DNA from: Trileptium ribeirensis
Lineage: Eukaryota; Nematoda; Enoplea; Enoplida; Thoracostomopsidae
Assembly: GCA_030248225.1 (NCBI GenBank)
Contig: JASANE010028394.1
Coordinates: forward strand, 62,001 to 126,000
Length of the DNA stretch: 64,000 nucleotides
Reading direction: 5' to 3'
The position numbers and the translations under genes were made by a program. Of the stretch, positions 56,225 through 64,000 are shown piece by piece (position 1 is the stretch's first letter; every line of letters starts with the position of its first letter). The notes under the pieces are model-generated. The model saw only the letters and a list, made by a program, of their open reading frames with translations. It searched no databases and was not told the origin of the DNA.

Positions 56225-57936
56225 GTGGTGATGGTCAAAATGCATGAGGTATGGGTACGGAATGGCAAGGGCGTTTACACAAAAAGTAAAGATATATCTT
56301 GTTTGGAAGAGGGATCTGTCACTAGTAAGTATTTAATTTTATACTATATTTTCATATGCTTCCTTTCAAGTTATGTCTTTAATAGTACATATCCCGCGAA
56401 GTCGATTGTAAAAATTAATAAGCATTTTTCGGTAGAGTTCAAACGGGAGGGAATTTTAGACAATGTTCAAAATTTTATTGAACGCCATGTTGTAATCCCC
56501 TTGCAACTTAGTGTTCAATATCCAGAACTACATCCTTTGTGTTTTAACGCAGACAAACAAAATATCTCAGATTCTGTTGATTTCTTAAGACAATTTTGTA
56601 TCATGTCGACAGACATGAATAAAGCCTTTATCTCAACCTATAAGAGAGTTAAGAATAAACTAGAGAACTTATGTGAAAATGTAAAGCTTTTTACAAAACC
56701 AAAAACTAACCATAGAAATAAAAGAGGGATATTAGGCGGTTTTGCCTGTTTTATTGAATCGATATTTGGAGGGTATAATATTGGAGTAGGAGCTGAAGCT
56801 AGTAAAGTCAGAAAATCCCTTTATTCCGTAATAACCGGGTAAATGGTGTATCTTCGTAGGTAGTGAGAGTGAGTGACTGTTTGATTTAATTGGCTAGGTT
56901 AGTAGCAAAAAGGTTTCAAAATGAAGAAAAACGGATTAATGTAATTTCAGATTTAATGATGAAATTAGGAGAGGTACATTAACGTTTCATAAGGTCTATT
57001 AGTACCTTGGTCTAACTATGAATCAAATGGTACAGTTGGGCGTGGAATTAAGTTTTAATGTAGACCTAATTTGGTGGTTAAAGAGTTTTTGTTGTGGATG
57101 AAACAAATTGGAGACGTGTATAATAGTTTAGTAAATTCTATCAGGGAATTTTAAAAGGGATACATTTTGCCTGATATTATTCCTCCTATAAGCCTAAAAG
57201 AATACCTTCTCTCGCTTAGAGATAAAATTTCTGAAGGTGGTGTTCAACTAATGTGATCTTAGTAATGTGAGTAAATATTATATGGTGCATGCGGTTAAGG
57301 CTGCGTACTCTTGTAGTGATAGTTTAATTGTAGCTTTAAAATTTCATATTGCAAGGAAAAATATGGAATTTAGTCTTTGTGGACTCACCTATGGTCAATT
57401 GGATTTAGGGAATGATACATACCTACAGGTGAGCCCTAAGTACGATATATTGGGTCTTCATAACTTTGGCTCACAATTCGCGTTTTTGAAAAGAGAACAG
57501 ATCACCAACTGTATTGGCACAAAATTTATGCGATGTCCTACAGTGTTCCAGATAGTTCCACGACAACTAGGGTCAGTTAGGTTGAGTTATTTCAAAAAAA
57601 CGCCACCGCTTTAAATGTCTGTGATATTGTCATTACGAACAATAGGAACCCAGTCGAGGCCTTTGACCTAACAGGTGGTTTTTGGTTTATGTCAGCAGTA
57701 CCTTCAGATTAGCGACTATTTTGTGAGTAAAAAGTTCCAAAGAAAATAAAATCATGCTCTAAGTGCGTTATTTCTATAATAACTATCGCCATATCTCTTA
57801 CTATATGGGTATAATCAATAATCTCTGTGTTATGAATTATGTTTACACATGGTACGTGTATGCTGTCTTTGGGGCATTTTGTATTTATGTAATTTTTGTC
57901 TTTTTGTTATTATGTAAAAAATCGTTAATGCTATGA
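56225..57936 (+). pseudogene. env: Element C envelope gene, broken
   Basis: An open part (56225-56842) has a hydrophobic segment near its start (YLILYYIFICFLSSYVF) and a furin-type RNKR followed by a Gly/hydrophobic fusion-peptide-like stretch near its end (about 56720-56785). Later pieces include 57267-57614 (extracellular, Cys-containing). A membrane span with a short CKK tail ends at 57934-57936. Frameshifts and stops separate the pieces, for example the TAA after 56839. The arrangement (signal, cleavage site, fusion-like segment, C-terminal anchor) is that of class I-like errantivirus Env proteins. The copy cannot encode an intact protein. Confidence 0.7.
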
Positions 57937-58325
57937 AACAATGGTGGGGAAACTAGTACACATTATGTTATAAAACTTGCAAAATTTCCATTACATTTCT
58001 CATGGTCCAGTACATTTGTCTTCAGGTAACTGAACAATATGTTAAGGTTGTCGGTGCAACACAATAGTAATGTTTAGCGAAGCGAGTCCTAATAATTATG
58101 TTATTAAAAATCTTATTATGTAATTTATGTCGTTTTGTTATTATGTAAAAAAATTGTTAATTCTATGAAACAATAGTAGGGAAACTAGTACACATTATGT
58201 TATAAATCTTGCAGAATTTCCATTACATTTCTCATGGTCCAGTACATTTGTCTTCAGGTAACTCGACAATATATTAGGGTTGTCTGTGCAACGCAATGGT
58301 AATGTGTAGCGAAGCGAGACCTAAT
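57902..58325 (+). repeat. Tandem 231-bp duplication at the env end/3' LTR start of element C
   Basis: TTTTGTTATTATGTAAAAAA recurs at 57902 and 58133 (period 231). Each copy carries the polypurine run (GGTGGGGA at 57943-57950; GTAGGGA in copy 2), AACTAGTACACATTATG, the TTTCTCATGGTCCAGTACAT block and TAGCGAAGCGAG. The duplicated unit therefore spans the env stop, the polypurine tract and the LTR start. The copies differ by about 8-10% by eye. Confidence 0.85.
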
Positions 58326-58950
58326 GGGTATACAACTTTTTCAGCGATGAACTTGTGTAATGGTACCACACAGAACCTGAAAGTTCACTTATTACACAAA
58401 TATAATAAGCAACTAACCTAATATTACTAAAATAAATAGTAGTACGGCAATAAAATAATGAACTGTTGAATTGACAAGGTGGATCCAAGTATCCAAATAA
58501 TAAATTAATATTAACGCTCGAGCAAACTTTATGAACTATAAGGTGGATCCTTGGATCCGGAATAAGCTTCGACTTAAGCTTAGCTTAACCTAGTCAATAA
58601 AATTTTATCGGAGCACCCTTGTGCTCTCAAACAAAATTTTAGGAGTAGCCTGTCTGCTATCAATAATCCCCAAAATTTGTTAAACTCGGAATCAACGCTA
58701 CGTCTTAGCTTGTAATAACCACTGCCTAGCTAGAACAGTGTTAGATAATAAGGTGCCGTGTGGCAATTAAGCTAAGAAATGAACTGTAAAACAATAAGAG
58801 ACTACTTACTCTGAATCTCTGATCGCGACTGACTCTGCGAACTAAGTGCTGCAACTAACTCTGCAGTCGATGGCAGCAACTGCCTCTGGGAACTAAGGCA
58901 GCAACTGTCTCGCTAATGGCAACAAAATTTCAGTTTATATAAACCCGAGA
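58326..58950 (+). repeat. Rest of element C 3' LTR-like region
   Basis: Non-coding, with internal direct repeats (AAGGTGGATCC at about 58479 and 58539; CAGCAACTGCCTCTG, GCAACTGTCTCG and GCAACTAACTCTG near 58850-58910) and a TATA-like TTTATATAAA near 58933-58942. No partner LTR exists in the window, so its right end is unknown. Confidence 0.45.
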
Positions 58951-60639
58951 TCCAGGCTAGCTGGGTTTAGATAGAGGTTAATAAGACTCAGAATTTTTAT
59001 ATAATCATTCAAGAATTCTAAAAATAATAAACCAATCATGCAACAATAATAGTACCAGCGCAGAGGTACACCACAGACCAATAATTTAAAACTATCGCCC
59101 ATGACGGGCACTTTGTATCTCAAAAAAAACTTCATATTCCAATAATCTATCAGAATATTCAAATAAAATATTATTTAAGGTCAAAAAAACTATAGCGCAT
59201 ACTGTAAAGCTGGAACAGAAGACGTTTAAGGACAACAGTGCATGAAAAATAAAGTGGTGTGTTGAAAAGACTGCATCATATTTGTTGTTAGCTTCGAAAG
59301 CCGCTTGGTATATAACTTAATGTGGTGTCTTGATTATATATGAGCCATACAACAATTATAATTTAATGTTAAATTTACAGCCCCGTGCGGCATATTGTTA
59401 TTACAACCATAAAAAACTACAACAAAGTGTGCATGGTACAACGCCAGTCATGATATATATTGATTCAAAGTAAAGATTATAGGTCGCCGAGTGCCACAAG
59501 AAAAAGATATATAATAGCAGCCGCAGCAAGCTGACATTGGAGTGCACTTAATATAGGCGTGATTCAGGCACTTTGATATAAATGGAAGTATGTTTTATTT
59601 CGAAGTAAATGGATATAAGCAACAGATTCTTACATGAAACTTACAAAAAATATTTTGGGATAAAATCCGACAAATGTTGTAGTGTTTTTGTATATTTTGG
59701 CACTCTATGTGTTTTAGTTCTCATTCCATGTAAACAGATATGTATGCAGCTAGCATGTCGATGGAAATCTACTAAATTCTTATTGGAAGATTCTAGGTCC
59801 AACCGATAAAATTTTCGAAAAGAATTGACATTGCTCGACGGATGAAATTGGCTTTTGGGATTCGTCTGGGCACAAGTCGGTATAGTTTGTAATTGAAAGG
59901 AGTATTTACATATTTGGACACTTACATATGATATTTAGGATTTATACCTTGAAGGTATATCTGCTTAAAATGTGAATAGATATAAAATGATAGAGTCAAT
60001 GGTCATGAAAAATCAATTTTTTTCTCTCTTGGAACTAGTAAAATACGTTAAAAATAGAATTACTTCTCTAACCTACAAAAAATTTATGAACATATAAAAT
60101 GCAAATGAGATTATGTGAATTGGATTATTTAGGAAAGAAAACTATCCTACGAAATAAAACTAGACAGCTAGAAAGTTTGACTAGCAGCTAACCTTAGTAT
60201 AACCATGGGTTTCAATATAAAATGTGTGTAAACAATATTGCCTGATTAATGTCACAGAAAATTCTTTTTACTGCTTAACACAGGTTACACAAAAGGAAGA
60301 GTATTCAGTTAACTTTCAAAAAATATCTGTATAGATAAAGGTGTATAAATCTGCCGATCAACATACTTAACATACATTGACATGGGATTAAGCTGACGAA
60401 AATTTAAACGTGTAGCGAAATTTAATGTGAGTGGTGGCTGGAAATAATGAATGTGAATAAGTAGGTTGAACAGGGACATAAAAAGTGCTATGCCAAGAGG
60501 TCGTCAAAGAAAATCCTTTACCGGTTATAAAGGTAAACAAACAAAACTAAGCTATAAATTTTTAAAAAATCATTTAAATATTTTAAAATAGATTTTTCAA
60601 AAATTTTTCTAATTTAGGTGATTAGTCCTGTTGGTCCTA
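58951..60639. other. No gene recognised
   Basis: AT-rich DNA without supported ORFs. A 66-codon frame at 59609-59809 with a hydrophobic middle has no recognisable similarity or conserved context. Confidence 0.4.
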
Positions 60640-60960
60640 GGCGGGTGACAACGCTCATTTTTTTCACAAAATTTTACGGTTGCTTGCTGGGAACCGAGAG
60701 CAGCGCTTTCAAAATTTACTAACGGTGTTCTCCAGAGACTCTAAAATCAAGTGTCTCTTGCCGCCCGAACTGTGCCTGGAACTGGGGGAACCCCTACGCC
60801 GTTGGGTGTGTTCCAGTCTGAGTGAGCTTCTCTTTGTTTGCTCATTCAGACCGACCCATCACTGACCAGTAAAGGCAGTACAACGGGGGCTGGGAACAAC
60901 CAGGATTGGTCGGATAGACATAGGGAGACCTTATATTGTTTCCGTGATTTTTTGGACCCT
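60640..60960. other. GC-richer island with a 12-bp inverted repeat
   Basis: GTCTGAGTGAGC (60816-60827) and GCTCATTCAGAC (60840-60851) pair with one G-T mismatch around a 12-nt pyrimidine-rich loop. The surrounding 300 bp is clearly GC-richer than its flanks and could be a retroelement 5' UTR fragment or a structured RNA. Nothing decides between these. Confidence 0.4.
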
Positions 60961-61053
60961 CAGTAAAAGATGTTAAGCCTTAAAACCTGATGTACTGCTA
61001 GCGTATCTTTTATATATGTGTTATTTATATACATTACCATCTGTTTTCGGCTA

Positions 61054-61320
61054 GGCTCTAGTTTGACGGCCATCTAGCTGCGCGTATGCCGTGAATCTTG
61101 TGCTCAATGGTGCAAAAATAGATTTTAAAATACCCAGAACCCAGAGCATGTGCCTGTTATATGCTTATTATCGTTAACACTAACTATGTTGTCCTTTATG
61201 ACAAATGGTTTGCGAACTGGGCTCCGGTTTAGTGGCCATCCAGTTCGACATTGCTTGGGTGCATATGTTTTGTCGGGGGTGTGATCCCGTGCAAAAAGGT
61301 GTAAAAATAGTTTTCTCGAG
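61054..61320. repeat. Two degenerate direct repeats
   Basis: GGCTCTAGTTTGACGGCCATCTAG (about 61054) through TGGTGCAAAAATAGATTTT is echoed by GGGCTCCGGTTTAGTGGCCATCCAG (about 61219) through GTGTAAAAATAGTTTT, about 165-175 bp apart. Copies are strongly diverged. Origin unknown. Confidence 0.5.
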
Positions 61321-64000
61321 TGAGCCTTAGAATATGTTGTTTTACAAATCACATTTGTGTTTGCAGGTTTCGCGTTATGTGCCATTGCACTACAATGCGG
61401 AATTTTCTCCCTCATTTTAAAACTCACCTCAACTAATATCACTGTATATTTTTTACTAATTACTAGAAAGGAAACACAACGGTTACAATATAAAAAGAAA
61501 CTTAATATCTAACAAGCTGTGCAGTCGTAGGTGCACAAAATACTTTCTTCTAAACGAAACATAACTGTATCGTGTTATTACATTAACATTTTTGCGAATA
61601 TATACATACCACTCATGCTACCTGTTGAGAAGTCTGAAATGGAACAAACATGTTATAAGATATTTTGCTAAGATAAAGGATAATAGCTTAATATTCTATA
61701 CAATTGTATGTTAGTAATTGTATATGAGCTAATCGCTGTTGATATTATATATCACAAAACTGTAATTTGAATTTTTTTATTCCAAAACGAACAAATATTT
61801 TTTCTCCGCATTAGATTGTTTCAACCTAGAAATACGTGAAAGCGATTTTAGCAACTTTTAAGTGAAAATGGACCTGACATAACGTAAGGCTAAGTGGTTT
61901 CGACGTAGCCTAATCATGTAACGTAGTTTAAATAATTTAATAAGATTTTATGTAAAGTTTTACATTATTACTCTTTCCGTAATCTATTCAGTTCGTATTC
62001 TATTCGTATTGCCCGAATATTTTTACGTAGATTGATTATCGGGCTTGACAATCTCCGCCACTAAAAACAAAAAAATTATAACTTTGTGAGTAACAGATTT
62101 TTCCTTAGACTTTCGGGTTAAAACTTATTGAGCATAAAGGTTCTAAAGTAGAGTACCGCGTTTCCTTTATTGACTAGTAACTTACTTCTAAATAGAATAG
62201 AAACCGACCTTATCTATGTTAACAAAATGTTCTAATGGAACAATTGTGCAATAGCTGGTATGTCAGATAACGTGAATGAAAATAATATCCTTAAAAGTAA
62301 CAACTAACTTAACGAGTTGATGCGGGTTAACCGTGTATTAATACTATATTTAATATTTATATTGCAGGTGAAAAAGATGACCACCTGAACAAATATATGT
62401 TTGATTTAGTTTTGAATAGAATTGGGCAAGATTTTAAATTGTATCCAAAATGTTTAAGATGAATTTCCGATAGGCTCATGTTTTAGATCAACTAGATGAC
62501 CAACGCGAATTATTAACTTTTTAAAAAGGCGCATAAAATTGATATTTATCGTGATTATATAATTTATTGTAGAAATATGTTTCGCAAGGACAAGTCGAGC
62601 CCAATATAACATTAGAATAATGGCATATTTTACCAGTTCTTGGGTATTATGTCTGCGTAAACAAAAAACATAAGTGGTCGAACGTGTATGAAACATAAAC
62701 CGCAAGCATGTGTTTTTTCTCCATCGACTATAAATTATTACATATATCCAGCTATTACATTTGATTTTAAAAATAGGGTTGCTACACAAGCATATATTGC
62801 ATACAAAAAGAAATATATATATTTTACGATACTACAGTGTGCTTGGAAATTAAATCTTATTAATTTTTTCAAAAACTCTCATTCCGATTGTTCCATAGTG
62901 CTTTAGTAAAATTGTTATAAAACTCAAAAATAAAAGCAAAAATTTTTAATTGTAGCATATTAAGTGTGTAGCGTTCTAAACTCACAGTCAAACATCTACG
63001 GAAACTAGCTGAAGCATTGTACGAGAGAGGGGAAAAGCAATAATATAAATCTTTAATTTAAGCTCAAGCTGTGACAGCCATAGACTAAAAAACTTCCACA
63101 TGAATAAAACAATAAAACGAAAACAACGATAGCATGAAGCTGAAAATGTCAAAGAATATAAAACACACTGCAGATGGTGTTGTTTTTTTGAACAAAATAC
63201 TTACATAATCTGTAATCTCACAATAAAAGCTATATATGACCTAATTTTTTTGGTCTGTGGCTTAACCACGGTAAGTTCGGTATACTGCACCGTTGAGGGA
63301 GGGGAGTTACGCTCCTAGGCCTTCGAAACAAACTTACTAACCTATATTTGCCCCATCGGGCTCGGTCTATACCCGTATTTGCTCTCCTAACCGCGGAAGT
63401 TTAGTGCTTTCTTCTACTTTAGTATTTGGTCTCACAACACGGGTTCGTAGCATTTAGAATATATACCGTCTGCAGTCAATCATAGTCTTTAATAAATATG
63501 TTTAATATTTTTTTGTATACTTTCAACTTTTTTTACTGTCGTATCTATTGTTGTAATTTGTCAAATAATTCCTTTTATTTCAGAGTGAAAGTTCTCAAAT
63601 ACGACATATGTGACAAAATTCAAAAATTGTAAACCAAAATATATATAATATAAATAAAAATATTTACAACCTGTTCAATAGAACATTTAGTTCGAAATTC
63701 ACAAATCAATAGTTTAAAATTAACCTTTATATGTCTAAAAATATATATTTTCGTAGATTACAACAAATTACAAACTACACAAATTAAACACATAAACGGC
63801 TGAACCGTACTCACCTTAACTGCACAGCTTCTGAGAACGACTGAGGCCCTGATCTAAATGCGCAATCGCTTAAATAAACATTTGTAGCTCAATTTCAGAG
63901 AACTCAAAAGAAACCTAGTTCTGAAATCTCTTTAACCCGTTAATTTTTAATATACTTGCTGCCAACCGGGTTACGAATTTCTAGAATTATGTGAGATTCG
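61321..64000. other. No gene recognised
   Basis: AT-rich. A GC-richer patch at 63240-63480 (GAGGGAGGGGAGTTACGCTCC) stands out but has no reading frame or RNA motif I recognise. Frames at 62454-62906 on both strands lack any conserved signature. Confidence 0.4.

Larger units (their letters stand above)
48851..58950 (+). mobile_element. Element C: decayed gypsy/errantivirus-like element with env
   Basis: Order gag (CCHC), protease, RT, RNase H, integrase, env, polypurine tract, LTR-like region on the plus strand. The env with furin-like site and C-terminal membrane span is typical of errantivirus-like gypsy elements. All genes carry stops and frameshifts; RT YxDD is YIGD. The protease region is split by about 2.1 kb (50715-52810) containing a SINE-like unit and a NADAR-gene fragment. 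No 5' LTR is found, so the left limit is a lower bound only. It is an inactive genomic copy. Confidence 0.82.

Noticed and set aside
62454..62906. ORFs of 72-111 codons on both strands
   Set aside because: AT-rich chance frames with no conserved motif, no splice context and mutual overlap.

Overview
The window is metazoan nuclear DNA, almost certainly from an invertebrate. It is AT-rich and has GT-AG introns, exons of a mind bomb (MIB) Notch-pathway E3 ligase, and a dense load of LTR retrotransposons and DNA transposons. I cannot name the phylum. The only recognisable host gene is mib, at 1.9-4.35 kb on the minus strand. Three consecutive exons encode MIB/HERC2 domain 1, the ZZ zinc finger and MIB/HERC2 domain 2, all with intact frames and matching intron phases. 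Upstream and downstream exons are not visible.

Layout: 1-640 is a satellite of about 173 bp. 1.9-4.35 kb holds mib. 4.74-5.38 kb is a possible MITE with 10-bp inverted ends. 6.37-8.61 kb holds two tandem hAT-like non-autonomous elements that share an ATATATAT target duplication. 9.54-10.2 kb is a decayed plus-strand gypsy pol fragment. 10.6-23.58 kb is element A, a decayed Ty3/gypsy-type element on the minus strand. 23.58-24.15 kb is a bizarre A/C-only tract. 24.15-45.89 kb is element B, a giant Ty3/gypsy-type element of about 21.7 kb on the minus strand with LTRs of about 3.5-3.8 kb and uninterrupted ORFs. 45.9-48.85 kb has no recognisable gene. 48.85-58.9 kb is element C, a decayed gypsy/errantivirus-like element with an env gene on the plus strand. 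Its protease region is split by about 2.1 kb carrying a tRNA-derived SINE-like sequence and a broken, intron-containing NADAR-domain gene. 59-64 kb has no supported gene.

Element B is the most interesting object. Its order is LTR, primer-binding site, a 97-codon basic leader ORF, gag-protease, pol (RT, RNase H, integrase and a C-terminal PHD finger), then a very large ORF3. ORF3 encodes a DEDDy-type 3'-5' exonuclease, a Cys/His-rich AN1-like zinc region and a long coiled coil. ORF3 has no ATG at its head, but a good 3' splice site lies just upstream. A consensus GTAAGT donor overlaps the stop codon of the leader ORF, and joining the two keeps the reading frame. I therefore infer that one spliced subgenomic RNA expresses a leader-ORF3 fusion, while the unspliced RNA expresses leader, Gag-Pro and Pol.

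Element A shares the PHD-tailed pol, a leader ORF and a long ORF downstream of pol, but not the exonuclease. Its catalytic residues are mutated. The PHD tail in both elements suggests a lineage that targets chromatin with a PHD finger rather than a chromodomain. DEDDy exonuclease ORF3s have been described in LTR elements of bdelloid rotifers. The combination seen here (spliced basic leader, exonuclease, zinc fingers, coiled coil and PHD-tailed integrase) is one I do not know from the literature.
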